From positions 17,964,351 through 18,028,350 of the forward strand of contig JAFMSR010000003.1 in assembly GCA_022818135.1 (NCBI GenBank): a stretch of DNA of 64,000 nt, given 5' to 3'. Positions 1-11,940 of this stretch are shown one piece after another. A program made the translations under genes and the position numbers. Position 1 is the stretch's first letter. The number at the start of each line of letters is the position of its first letter. The notes beneath the pieces are model-generated. The model did not search any database, had not been told where the DNA came from, and worked only from the letters and a program-made list of their open reading frames with translations. Origin of the DNA: Saxidomus purpurata. Its lineage: Eukaryota > Mollusca > Bivalvia > Venerida > Veneridae.

Positions 1-560
1 CTAACACCAATGCATCCTTAAACTGGGAATGGCTAACACTGCATGGTCCTAAAATTGGGAATGGCTAACACTGTATTACCTTAAAACTGGGAATGGCCAT
101 CACTATATGATGCTAGAAATGAGAATGTGACATTACAATTGAAAACATTGTCTAGCACCGTGTGACATTTAATAACTGGAAATATTGATCACTGTTTGAC
201 ATTCAAGAACTGGAAATTGTCTAGCATGGTGCGACATTTAAGAACGGGAAATGTCTAGCACTGTGACATTAGAACTGGAATTATGTAGTACCGTGCAACA
301 TTTAAGAATGGGAAATGTCTAGCACTGTGACATTAGAACTTGAAATATCTAGCACCGTGCAACATTTAAGAATGGGAAATGTCTAGCATTGTGTGACATT
401 AGAACTGGAAAGATGTAGCACCGTGGCCTTTAAGAACTTGGAAATGTCTAGCATTGTGTGACATTAGAACTGGGAATATGTAGCACCATGCAACATTTAA
501 GAACCTGAAATGTCTAGCACTGTGTGACATTAGAACTGGGAATATCTAGGCAATGTGGAA
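1..560. repeat. Degenerate minisatellite, about 50-60 bp unit
   Basis: The motif 'tctagcactgtgtgacatt' recurs, alternating with 'agaactgg(g)aata' and 'gcaacatttaagaa'. Copies become more regular from about 120 to 545. No coding potential is seen. The array runs off the left edge of the window, so its full length is unknown. Confidence 0.8.
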
Positions 561-1229
561 TTATCTGTGTCTTGCCTAAGGACACTATTATTACTTGACT
601 TAAGAAATAGATTAACAATATACATATATAAATACCTTTATTCTGCTATGTTGGCAATAAAATGCAAATTCTTTCATTCATCTTGACACTTTAAACTTTC
701 TTCATAATCTGAAATGAAAACAAACATAATATAGGTACTAGTCACAGAAGAGACTGTGTCAATGTACAGACATAATACCAGTATACAGAGTTGCATTTTA
801 CACACTGGTAATTATCAACAACCTGGGATAAAACGGAGAAGTATGTCCTCAGTCAGAAATGTGTTACAAAACTGTAAATAATTATTTCAAAGCTTTCCAT
901 AGTTAATAAAAGACTAAAAAGAGTCTATTTTGCTTACGGAAAGCACTTTTTGGAGCAAAAATGACAAAAACACATTTTTTTAGCTAGAAAAGCTAGGCAG
1001 CATCTCTTGTAAATGCAAAGAGACTTTGGGACAGTAACTCTGAAATAACTGGGTGGATTAAAAGTTTCCAGCTTCATAACCGGTAAGGTAATTGCTACTG
1101 ATACCAAATACATGTTTAGTTTGTTACATTTATTATGATATTCAACTGAACCATTATCAAGATAAAAGCCTAAACAGACATTTTCTTGGAGATTTAAGGA
1201 CCATATCTCCATAGTTATTGAGAGGATTT
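561..1229. other. Intergenic, nothing recognised
   Basis: AT-rich sequence. The only ORF of any length (minus strand, 934-1212) has no recognisable domain and no splice partners, and I do not call it a gene. Confidence 0.6.
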
Positions 1230-1520
1230 ATAAACAAGAGGGCCAAGATGGTCCTATATCGCTCACCTGAGTACATGGCTATGAGCCAATGTGACCAAAA
1301 TTCAACCTTAAACTATATGACTTTGTGACCTAGTTTTTGACTACAGGTGACCCAGATTCTTACTTGGCCTAGGAATCATTCTGACAAATTTTCCTGAAGA
1401 CTAAATCCATGTCAACCATGGTCTCTAGAGTGTTAAGAAGGCAAGTGTGAACAGACGACAGACAGACAGATCACAGACAACAGGAGATCAAAATAGCTCA
1501 CCTTTGAGATCACAATAACC
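1230..1520 (+). mobile_element. Bivalve-type interspersed repeat
   Basis: It begins with the 'aacaagagggccaagatgg' motif followed by 'tcctatatcgctcacctgag', and ends in a gacagacagaca-rich stretch followed by 'aatagctcacctttgag'. The start and end motifs recur throughout clam genomes (my recollection of the family, not a search). A related fragment lies near 49612-49650. It is non-coding. Confidence 0.65.
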
Positions 1521-1665
1521 TCTCACAGATCGAGGGCCATGGGTTCACGCTCTGCTACCAAGCATGTATCTTTATGTGAGAAAGTTGGCAGTTTTTTATG
1601 GAGGATCAGAGTTCTACCCAGGAATGATTGTTACCGCCTGTTAAAACTAGAGCTATCACTAAATG
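1521..1665 (+). mobile_element. tRNA-derived SINE fragment
   Basis: A degenerate B-box-like stretch ('catgggttcacgctctgcta') is followed by 'tttatgtgagaaagttggca' and 'ctacccagga'. The same tail occurs at 45970-46060, after a better B box ('gggttcgagcc'). This layout fits a SINE body downstream of a tRNA-like head. The head itself is badly eroded here. Confidence 0.45.
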
Positions 1666-1759
1666 TGATTAATACCCCCAAAAGGATTGCTTTATAAACT
1701 GAAGAAGTTCGTAGTAACATAATACCTTGCAAACAAACTAAAAAGAGATATTGTTCTTA

Positions 1760-2880
1760 GAAGTTCCTCTCATTGTGCTTGACCATTGTATGAGTTGTAT
1801 TGAATTCCAACTTGGAGTTTTGAAAAATGCTCCAGACAGGGAAAAGTAACAAAGGGCAATAACACTGTAATTAGTCAAGATGGAGTTATGGTTCCTGTGC
1901 ACTGCACTCCCTCTCACTGTGCTTGACCATTGAATGAAGTTGTATTCAATTCAAACCAGAAGTTTTCAAGTTATGCTCCGGACAAGGAAAAGTAACAAAG
2001 GGTAATAACTCTGTAATGAGTCAAGATGGAGTTATGGTTCCTGTGCACTGCACTTCCTCTAAATGTACTTGACCATTGTATGAGGTTGTACTGAATTCCA
2101 ACTAGTAGTTTTCAAGTTATGCTTGGACAAGGAAAAGTAACAAAGGGCAATAACTCAGTAAATATTCAAGATAGAGTTATAGTTATTGTACCTGCCTTCC
2201 TCTGAGTGTGCTTGATCATTGTATGAAGTTGTATTGAATTCCAACCAGTAGTTTTCAAGTTATGCTCTGGACAAGGAAAAGTAACAAAGGGCAATTACTC
2301 TGTAATTAGTGAAGATGGAGTTATAGTTCTTGTGCACTGCACTTCCTCTCAATGTGCTTGACCATTGTATGAAGTTGTATTGAATTCCAACTAGTAGTTT
2401 TCAAGTTATGCTCCAGACAAGTAAAAGTAACAAAGGGCAATAACTCAGTAAATACTCAAGATAGAGTTATAGTTCTTGTACACTGCCTTCCTCTGAGTGT
2501 GCTTGATCATTGTATGAAGTTGTATTGAATTCCAACTAGTAGTTTTCAAGTTATGCTCCGGACAAGGAAAAGTAACAAAGGGCAATAACTCTGTAATTAG
2601 TCAAGATGGAGTTATGGTTCTTGTGCCTGCACTTCCTCTCAATGTGCTTGACCATTGCATGAAGTTGTATTGAATTCCAACTAGTAGTTTTCAAGTTATG
2701 CTCCGGACAAGGAAAAGTAACAAAGGGCAATAACTCTGTAATTAGTGAAGATGGAGTTATAGTTCTTGTGCACTGCACTTCCTCTCAATGTGCTTGACCA
2801 TTGTATGAAGTTGTATTGAATTCCAACAAGTAGTTTTCAAGTTATGCTCCGGACAAGGAAAATGCAACAGACCGCCCGAC
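1760..2880. repeat. Tandem array, about 145-bp unit, eight copies
   Basis: Unit starts can be read at 1762, 1909, 2054, 2198, 2342, 2488, 2632 and 2779 ('cttcctct..tgtgcttgacc'), so the spacing is 144-147 bp. Each unit contains 'tcaagttatgctccggac' and 'aagtaacaaagggcaataa'. Units at 2198 and 2488 resemble each other, as do those at 2342 and 2632, which suggests a two-unit higher-order repeat. The minus-strand ORFs over the array are by-products of the repeat. Confidence 0.9.
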
Positions 2881-2908
2881 CGCCCGACCAACCACCGGGT
2901 GACTCCTA

Positions 2909-2940
2909 TATACCCCCCTAAACTTCGTTTTGGGGGTATA
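2909..2940. repeat. Hairpin at the end of the 145-bp repeat family
   Basis: 'tatacccccct' pairs with 'tgggggtata' across a short loop. It follows a 'gaccgcccgaccgcccgacc' stretch. I recognise this cluster, hairpin and tandem units as one dispersed molluscan repeat family, so it probably marks the element's end. Confidence 0.6.
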
Positions 2941-4228
2941 ATGACCATCGTTGGAACGGGCGTTAAACTCATACAACTACAATGGGCATGGAAAGATCAA
3001 ACTGTGTGTAGTGGGTGGCGGATAGATCATAATATGTTGTTTATAAGGCTTATTTTCTGTCGGGATGTTCGCATGTTAAGTAGGAATTTCAATGGGATTT
3101 TTTTTAACTAAATGTGCGAAATTGCGCCATCCTTTCCTAACCACTGCAAGTTATTTAAAATGCATAAATGCATGACAAGAGTTACAGTCTGGAAGTGAAT
3201 GTGTGCACATACAAAGGGTTCCATTTATGTTAAACTTTAAGTGTGACCTTTACTTTTGAGGTAAGGACGTGGGTCTTGCACGCCATAATATGTCCTCCTT
3301 ATGTGATGAACATATGTGCTATGTTATAAGAAAATCCCTTCATGCATAACAAGGTTACAGCCCAAACACAGAAATAGGGAGGGATGGACATCTTTGGCGA
3401 CACAAACATGTGATGAATTATTTCAGTGGAAATACTTAAATAATACAATAAAATATGTCACATCAATTGGTGAAACTATTAAGATTGCCATTAAAGTGGA
3501 ATTATGCTCATTTATTTCAAGTAAAAATCCAGCTGAAATAGGTGTGTGTAAAAAAGGGTAGAGGAAATAATGGCTTATAACCCAATACACCAAACTTTTC
3601 CTGCTACCAGTACGAAATAATAACTTTCCAAATATTGCTTTTCCTATTTTGACTGGGGCAGTCTTTTTGAAAAAAAACAACAACTCAATGCAGGTGTTGC
3701 TTCCCTTCCACTGCCGAAATCTCTACCAACAACAACACAAGGGAGATCACTGCGAAGAAAGGAACCATTATTTTATTAGTCTGAGTTTTTATTTCTAAAG
3801 CACCATCTTCAAATACTAATGCGGCATTATCATTAATTTAGCTCATTTAAATGCACAGCAACCGAAAATTGCTTTTATAAAACTGTCACCAAAAATACAC
3901 TATGTGCAGTAAGATGCGCATAATGTCACTTTAATGTCATATTATAAAATAATATTCTTCTAAGACACTTGGTAATTCTTATCAAAGATGTAAGTGAATA
4001 ATTTCAGGGATATAATTAAACAGTACCACTCAAGGGATGAGTGGAATAAGCACTGGGCAAGCACAATTTACAAGAAAATCAACCAGTTCAGCAAGCCGAA
4101 GTTTGTTGATATTTTCATGTCTTTACTTTCTTTTTATAATCAGCGCAAGTTAAATAAGGTGAAATTACTAGGGACTTAATTCAGTTAAACATCTATAGTC
4201 ATACATGCAGTTCTCCTGAACATTCGTT
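2941..4228. other. Intergenic with one dispersed repeat
   Basis: Positions 3150-3310 ('gcatgacaagagttacagtc' and 'gaggtaaggacgtgggtctt') match, in opposite orientation, the sequence at 15690-15900. The small ORFs at 3316-3561 and 3994-4179 have no recognisable domain, no splice partners and no signal peptide. I leave them as unsupported. Confidence 0.5.
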
Positions 4229-6068
4229 GGGTTCTCCCATTATTTAGACCCTAACCTGGCGCCCCGGCGAAGCTCGCAAAAACACTAAAATCTTCAAGAA
4301 AATTAAAATTTTGGAACAAAACTACGAGGTTCATAAAATATCAACCTATATACATGGTTGATACCCTGACACATGATATCGATAATGAAGAAGTACTTGT
4401 ACATGTATTGTGTACACTCCATTAGGTGACGATGTGTTGACACAAGTTTGTGTTAATTGTCACTATCATCTTGCAGAGTAAACTGCCCGCAGAGTAGTTA
4501 GCAAAAGAGATGAATAGCCGATAATCCAGTCACTAAGCTCCAAACATGCTGCTAATCATATCATTTAACCAAGTTTTACAAAATTAAAAGATTTGATATT
4601 TTCGTAACAGTGCCAGAACAAATTAACACATTGATTTTCTCAGATGTCCATGCCATCATGCATCTATGTTGTGATAAATTATCGGAAACCTTTAAGTTCT
4701 GTTTCGATGAGAGTACATAACGGGTGACGCCTACAAATTTATCAGCTGTCAAACAGTGTATTGCAGATCACGATTAGTGACCCGTGTTTCCTCAAAGTTT
4801 GAATCCGTGTACTCTTCGTCGGATTATTAGCATTCTTTTCAAAAACAGTGTCTAAAAAGATACGTTCTGTGTACACTTACTACGGGAATAGTAAATCATG
4901 TTTGAAATGGGTAGGTATTTTTTTGTAAATACACCAAAAAAAAATGTCAAATACGTCTTTAGAAATGCATGATTTCCTGCTAAAAAATATTTCCTGGCGA
5001 GTTGTTCAAAAACACTGTTTGACAGCTGATGAAATTTTAAGGCGTCGCCCATTATGCACTCTCAACAAAGCAGAACACAAAGGGTTCCTTATGATGGATT
5101 ACAACCTAGATGCGTGATTGCATGGACACCCGCCAATAGATGAACTCAATTAGTTTGGCGTGGGGAAAAAAACACAGAAAATCACAGACATGTGAGGTCA
5201 CAAAAATATGTGACAGACGGGGAACAACGTACTTATATTGGCTGATGGAGCCTAGGAAAGGGATGAGCAGGTAGCTAAAGAAATTATAGAAAATACAACT
5301 GAAAAGCTGCAGGTGACACACTAAAGAATACAATATGATAGCCTCGAGTATATAACGCAACCCTATGACATGTGACATTTGAAAAAATTATTTTGGCTTT
5401 AGAGTCAATGACCCTTGAGTTTCAAAGCCTACTGAACACACTGATGTTCAACAATTATTTTTTTCTTTTTATCAGGTTCTTACTATTAGTCGACGAAAAA
5501 GTAAAAGTTGTGAAATGCCCGATTTAATTGTTAAATATATTGGGACATTATGAGAAAGAATTGGCAGTTTTGATAGAACATTTACAATGGTTGTTGAAAA
5601 CTTACTTGCTTTTTCTGAATTTTTGATCCTTGTTTCCTTTTTTCAAATGCACAGCAGTTTTCTCTTTACACACCATAATTATATATAAAGAATAATATCA
5701 AAAACAATAAAGAATGAACCTCCTGTTCTTATTTCCTAATTGTCGTTCTTTTTTGTCTCTTTTTATGTCGGTCAATTGCTATTCATAGCTAATGTTTTTT
5801 TTCTTGTTAACTCCACCGACTGTAAATTAAATTTTGTATCCTGTATCTTCAAAATGGTGGGATCCCAAGTTTTGGTGAAGGACACCATATTTTACCAGTA
5901 GGGATCCCTCAGGGATACCACTCAGAAAAGTTAGTGTCAAAGCCTGCGATTGATACTTTATGAACATTGTAGGTTTTTTTCTTCAAAATTTTAATTTAAC
6001 GGAAGTTTTCAGTGTTTTAGCAAGCTTCGCCGGGGCGCTGGGGTTAGGTCTAAATAATGGGAGAACCC
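4229..6068. mobile_element. Non-autonomous TIR element, 1.84 kb
   Basis: The left end 'gggttctcccattatttaga' continues through 'cgccccggcgaagct' and is mirrored at the right end ('cttcgccggggcgctgggg' then 'aataatgggagaaccc'). The inverted repeats are about 60 bp long with a few mismatches and continue more weakly inwards. There is no transposase ORF and no clear target-site duplication. A smaller inverted repeat is nested inside. Confidence 0.8.
4686..5090. repeat. Nested inverted repeat inside the TIR element
   Basis: The left arm (4686-4765, with 'ttctgttt', 'gagagt' and 'cagctgtcaaacagtgt') is mirrored by the right arm (5015-5090, with 'acactgtttgacagctgat', 'ctctcaac' and 'agcagaac'). 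The arms are about 75 bp, imperfect, and separated by about 250 bp. This looks like a foldback that inserted into the larger element. Confidence 0.65.
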
Positions 6069-6820
6069 GGCAAATATCATGAGAACAGCATATATGAGCT
6101 GAACAGATTATCTGCTGCCTGTTGGTCTAGCTCTTTGGCGACATAGTTTGAACTGTCAAATCCATGGATCTTGTGTGTAGTTACGCAACGTGAATTTCGG
6201 CCAGTGCCTCGATGGGCGACAATACAAATTTAGTTATTGTCAGATAATCATATAAAAACCTTAGATATGAATAGCTATTGACAGACTTCGGCATCATTCT
6301 AACACTGGACATGTGCAAGATCAATAATTGGTCTTTCAACTTTTTTGCCACTATATTTTATCTACTTGTATTTGATACGTTATATTAAGATGTCATGCTG
6401 TAATTACCAAACCATATTAAATGAGAAGATGAAATCAAAAAAGCAAGATGACCGATATCCAAAATTGATGCCCAATCCTGGCTTGTTTTGAAAAAAAAAT
6501 GACAGACACTTTATCGTCATTCAGATCTGAAAACTGTAAATGTGTTCCTTCTTTATCGTATATTTAAAGGGGTATCTGTGTTAAAATGTGTTCAAAACCA
6601 ACAATAAATTGGCCTTTACCATGTTTTATTATTTTCTATTTTTCAATCCACTTCCGCTGCATTCTGTGGTAAGGCGTAATTTCTTTCAAGCTAAAAATAT
6701 GTATCGTTATCGACTTACCACGGAGACATAAAGGCATCAACTCTTAATTTTACTCAATCAAATTAATATTTTCACGAACTGTACATCTCTAATATATTAT
6801 GTCTGTGATATAAAGTGCGC
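6069..6820. other. Intergenic, nothing recognised
   Basis: AT-rich sequence without a supported ORF. It lies between the right end of the TIR element and the decayed LINE. Confidence 0.5.
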
Positions 6821-7289
6821 ACTGCACAACTGAAGTTGTCAGACGATATCATATGTGGCTGTGAAACGTGGCTAAACCCAACAATCTATGACGCTGAAGT
6901 TCTTCCAACTAACAGCAACTACACCATTCACCGTAAGGATATGCCCTAATTATCATCGGCTCAGCTTACAGACCAACTATTAATGATGAAGAATTTTCAA
7001 AACATCCAAGCCATCTCACACATCTGTAACCAATTTAAGAACGCTACTATTTGGATTGCGGGTGACCCTACTGGTCAAACACCTCCATCAATGGACACCA
7101 ATACAGAAAGGCCATAAACGAATAATTTCTTCTCTTAGAACCTGAGCTAGGCCTCACACAAATTGTTGACTTCCCTACTAGAGGCGTCAATATACTTGAC
7201 CTTTTCCTCACCAATCGACCATAACTTGCCAACCGCTGCACAGCAACCCCAGGGATAAGCGACCACCATGCCATATTTGTTGACACCAA
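6821..7289 (+). pseudogene. LINE endonuclease fragment, 5' half of a split copy
   Basis: Broken frames give pieces of a non-LTR retrotransposon endonuclease: CETWLNPTIYDAEVLP, then IIIGSAYRPTINDEEF, then NATIWIAGD, then QIVDFPTRGVNILDLFLTNR, then DHHAIFVDT. The order matches the family (SETW-like motif, GD motif, DH(H) motif near the end). A deletion near 6946, frameshifts and stops show it is dead. The reading frame stops at the left edge of the 7290-14502 insertion and resumes in phase at 14503. Confidence 0.85.
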
Positions 7290-7307
7290 CAGGGGCGTAG
7301 CTAGAAC

Positions 7308-9101
7308 GGATGTTAGATGTTCCGTACCGTGGAGGTTACGTACCACTACATTTATGTACCAAAATTGGAGGTTCCGTACCACATATATATTTATAGAGGG
7401 TATAGAAAATGTGTGAATGAGGTGTGAAAAGGATTTGTTTGGGACATTGTCTGTTTATTTGCAGCTTGAAGCAATTATCGCACATTAGCACAATTTAAAA
7501 TAAAGACTGAAATTATGCTTTTTCTTTTATTATATGTCGATTTATTACATATATACAACTTAAAGAAATCATTAACAGAACAATTACATGCATTTATTGA
7601 TGTGAAATTTAGCGACATTAATAATGCCTTATGTATGTCATGTACATTGTATTTCTTAAATCAATCACTTCCTTTTACAGCTCCCAAGAAGTAGTTGCTA
7701 ATCAGTTCATCTACGGTCTGACCGGGGTGATATATGATTTTGTAAAACATTTTTTAGTTAGTGCTCTAGCACCATTTTCTACATTCAGTTTTTTATTGCT
7801 TTGTGAAATTTAACTAGGTTTTAATGTAACGATTAGCAGCTTCTCCTTGGCTTTATCTTGTATATATATGTAAACTAATGTGCTTTTGTTTTAATGATTA
7901 GTCTCTTATAATTCATTATTGAATGGCAATGTATATCATTTTAATGTTATTCTATTTATGAATGTGTCTTGTGATATACATTGATGAGACTCTAATAAAG
8001 ATTTATATTATTTTATGATAGTTACACAATGTACGTTTATTTTATTGTTGAAAATTTGTTTTGATCATATATACAGAAAAACATAAAATGACAAATGTGT
8101 CTTAATAATTAAGATTTAAGAATTTAAATGTTTCAGAAAATACAAAATTCAGCACTAAATAACAAATATAGAAAGCATGGAACAAAGCACAATTTGTAAG
8201 AAAAGAAAAATATAGCACATAGTACATAGCACACAGATGCAAGAAGGTAGATACAAGGCAAACGGCTAAAAAACGGCTAAAAAAAACAATTTATAGCTGT
8301 TACTTTAAACACAAAGCCGTTATTACGAAAGTGAAACAATAAGGAACTATTTCATTAATTGGTAAAAAAGAACGAAACAATTAAAATATAGCATCAAAAT
8401 ACGGTACACATATTGAATCACGCACGTTATACTAACCTGATATTTTACATATTTGTTATACTTATTTTATTGTGTCATAAAATATAAACAAGATGACATA
8501 TATTTATAAAATCAGTACAATATGCATCAATTTTACAGTTGTGAATCTAACAGTTGCTAGTTGTCAGATTCATTGAATAGAAAGAGCATGAATTAAGCTG
8601 AAACGTGCATGTCAAACTACGTTCATGATCCCTTCCGAAACGAAACGAAGAGATGGGATTTGTAGATACTTTACCTATACCTAAGTTTTTATTTACACAG
8701 TTTATCGTTCATTCATTAGAATAAAGATTTATGTCAAAGCCGTTAAAGCTAATCAGCTGAGTGATTACTAATTAATTAAAATGCGCTGTCAATTAACACC
8801 ACGGACCTATATACACATATTTATCTCTGTGTTTGTTAACAGCGTTGTTTGACAGACCTACAATGCGTGAATTATAAATATTGTTTTATGAATTATTGAT
8901 TTTTTAAAATATAAAACTCTAACATCTTAACTGAAAAACAAAATATACAATGTCTTTCCGTTTATATCTATATATGGTACGAAACAACTTATTCTTATAT
9001 GTGGTACGAAACAACTTATTATTGTATGTGGTACGGAACCTCCGGAAATGGTACGGAATAACCTGGTACGGAACAACCATGGTACGGAACAACCAGAATT
9101 C
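7308..9101. mobile_element. Nested element with GTTCCGTACC subterminal repeats
   Basis: The 8-bp sequence GCTAGAAC flanks it at 7300-7307 and 9102-9109. Just inside both ends are several copies of 'gttccgtacc' (right side as 'ggtacggaac'). The 16-mer 'ggaggttccgtaccac' at 7366 is mirrored at 9029. The interior is AT-rich and non-coding. The 8-bp duplication and clustered subterminal repeats suggest a non-autonomous hAT-type element. It inserted only 10 bp inside the left end of the larger element. Confidence 0.75.
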
Positions 9102-9109
9102 GCTAGAAC

Positions 9110-10160
9110 TATTTGTTATGTACGCACATATTTTGCTGGGGCCATGGGACCGTAGGTCCCCCGGTGGGTCCTGGACAAAGCCCTGGCCAGGGGGCCGAGG
9201 CCCTCGGAAAGCTCTGTACGTGGTTTTAGCAATTTCTGAACAATTCAGATACGTTTCCAAGAACCTGTTAGAATGTATCTATTGTAGACGAAACAAAAGT
9301 TCATATGAAATGAAATTACAAAACTGTCGAACTTTGAAAAGTTCTCTCTCCCAGTCTGTGTGAATTGAAAACTGTTTTAATTTAGAAAAAACATGACCCT
9401 TATACAAACTCTCTAGAAGCCCACTCCCCCTACTAGTGATTGTTAGTGGGACTATTCTTCGTTTTATGAATTGGTATTAATCATAAGGGACATAAACATG
9501 TAGAAAGTTAAAGTTTGATCATAGAACTTTAAATCATATTCTAAACAGTGTAGGGCTAAGCACACATGGTTTTGCATGTCCTGAAAACGTAAGACCAAAC
9601 GCTAAACTTTTTCTTTTATTGAATTTGTCCACAATCATCTCTGCATTAACTCAATGTCCATATGAATGTTCACAAGTGCAGTACGCCCTGTAGTCAGACA
9701 GGCTCTCTCTGGCATGTCTTCAACCGTCCTGTGCTATAATAACTGACGATGTACGCTGAGTTCTAGTATATGTATAGTCTTTTATATGATTTCTTTTGGA
9801 GTTTAAATACAGCCCATGTATGCAGTAGTTCGTTCGCAGACGAGTTTGGTTTTGAACCGATTAAGAAACCTTTATACATTTGATTTTTGCTGGACTCCAA
9901 TAATCAAAGGATCGAGTTTCATCTTCTTTAAGCGTTTAAGTGACAAGAGGTCTGTTAACTTATATATGATAAGGCAATGTAACAAAACTGTACAATATAA
10001 TTTATTAGCTTTCCGCAATATTGTCCAGGCGTAAATTGTGAATTAAAAGCTGACGGTAATATGTTATATTCGTTTACTTTACTTATCTTTTTTAAAGGCA
10101 TATGCATAGGTTGTAAGGTCTATAGTATATTTTAGTTCAAATAGATTAAATTAAATTGCA
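9110..10160. other. Interior of the 7.2-kb insertion, no gene
   Basis: After the nested element the sequence resumes with a GC-rich patch near 9135-9205 ('ccctggccagggggccgagg'), unlike the AT-rich rest. ORFs at 8950-9363 and 9816-10034 read through repeat sequence and show no domain. Confidence 0.55.
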
Positions 10161-10299
10161 GTCATGTGAAAAGGGTCCTTATGGTCAAAATTTAATATTT
10201 TTATGTTTTTTTACGGCATTGTCGCCTGCATAATCGATAACGTTCGACGTCATTTCCCGATAAGTAACGTCATAAGCTTAAGAACCCTTTTCACATGAC
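10161..10299. mobile_element. 139-bp MITE-like element
   Basis: The left end GTCATGTGAAAAGGGT and right end ACCCTTTTCACATGAC are perfect 16-bp inverted repeats. Pairing continues imperfectly inwards ('ccttatg' against 'cataagcttaag'). No target duplication was identified. Confidence 0.75.
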
Positions 10300-10309
10300 G
10301 CCAATCACT

Positions 10310-11109
10310 GAACTCAAAAGCAATGTCAGACATTTATTTTAAAGTCTTCTGGTGACGGAAAGAGCACGTGAGGTACTGGCTGCAGGCATTTTTATGCTTT
10401 AATCTGCTGTATCATAAATACATGTGTTAATGATCATTTGAAAGATCCATAAGCGCTGAACTTTTTATAGAATATGAAATATTACATGTAATATTAAATT
10501 GATTATGACACATACGTTATTGACTGTACTTGAATGCTAAAAGTCGTAAACGTTGTCCGAGTTTATTTTAAACTAGTTTCAAACTATATTTATTATTTAA
10601 TTTATTATTTTAATTTAAAACTTTCTGACATTTTTTGTTCTATGTTTTATCAGTCTCGTTTTTTGAACTAATTTGGAGCTGTTGATCTAGAAGAGGGGAA
10701 GACCAGTTCGTAATAAAGGCTTTAAACCGATTACTCCAAGCGTTGAGCGTTTACAGCGCTTTGGTCTAAGGGAAATAACTACGTTACAAGAAAAAGAAAT
10801 ATTGTACATACTTGCTCCATTTGTCACACTATGTTTGAAACTAGCGTAAAATAATACTCGGACAACGTTTACGACTTTTAGCATTCAAGTACAGTCAATA
10901 ACGTATGTGTCATAATCAATTTAATATTACATGTATATATTTCATATTCTATAAAAAGTTCAGCGCTTATGGATCTTTCAAATGATCATTAACAAATGTA
11001 TTTATGATACAGCAGATTAAAGCATAAAAATGCCTGCAGCCAGTACCTCACGTGCTCTTTCCGTCACCAGAAGACTTTAAAATAAATGCCTGACATTGCT
11101 TTTGAGTTC
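10310..11109. repeat. Long foldback (inverted repeat), arms about 280 bp
   Basis: The left arm 10310-10587 begins 'gaactcaaaagcaatgtcag'. The right arm 10830-11109 ends with its reverse complement. The arms match along their length apart from scattered substitutions and small gaps. The 242-bp spacer is unrelated. No ORF. It could form a very stable hairpin in DNA or RNA. Confidence 0.9.
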
Positions 11110-11940
11110 TGCTCACAAACGTACGAAGAAGCAGACTGACGACGTGGTAACTGTCAATCGTGACTTCGGAAAACATGAATAACGGACAATGTTATACCAT
11201 TAGACTGGGTACTATTAAGTCAATGGTGAGACCAAATATGAGGTTCGAAAGGAAAACCACAGCCATCTTGGGTCTCTGGTAGCTTTCTTCTTTAACAAGA
11301 CCAACTAAACATTTTAGATAATCATTGAAGAGTGTTCCATTCAGTCCCGAAGATTTTATTCTGACATAACAAAAGCATTCAATTGACACATTTCTTTCTT
11401 TTGAATTGGTTCGATGTAACATGCATATTGTCATTTGTATACGATGTAAAGTATTAATTGCTAGCTAAAACGTACACGATACGTATACGCACAACAAAAA
11501 CGCTATGACTATATCAAAACACTTTTTTCTTTCACATTTTAAAAAATTTAAATGGCGCAATTCCATTTAAAAATGATAATAGAAATTAATGTTAACTTCA
11601 ATCTGTTGATATTTTGAAATTTATTTACTCTTTGAAATGTTACAAAATTCTTCTATATATACTGTAGTAAAAGTTTCGAAGCTACAAATGTAAAAGTTAA
11701 CTTATTAACCAGTTTGCAAATCCCCACCGGGGACGCTTGACAGGTTACTAAAGTTAGCAATTGTTTCCCGATTTTGTTGGAAATCGGGAGTTTCCTTTAC
11801 GATGCGTGTATGTGGTCGCACGGTCGCAAAACTGTTCCATTTTTTCAAAAAGCTATTTCTATTAACATTAAATGATTCGTATTCATTTATATTTAAAGAA
11901 GTATTCCCCCTTTCTAACACCGCCATCTTTTTTTTATGAG
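11110..11940. other. Interior of the 7.2-kb insertion, nothing recognised
   Basis: AT-rich sequence with two minus-strand ORFs (11192-11434 and 11705-11971) lacking any recognisable domain. The second runs into the edge of the minisatellite. Confidence 0.5.

Noticed and set aside
3994..4179. Small 61-residue ORF
   Set aside because: Amino-acid composition looks protein-like, but there is no recognisable domain, no splice partner and no neighbouring gene to support it.
8950..9363. ORF of 137 residues on the + strand
   Set aside because: Its first part is the GGTACGGAAC subterminal repeat of a transposon and its second part a GC-rich repeat; the opposite strand is equally open.
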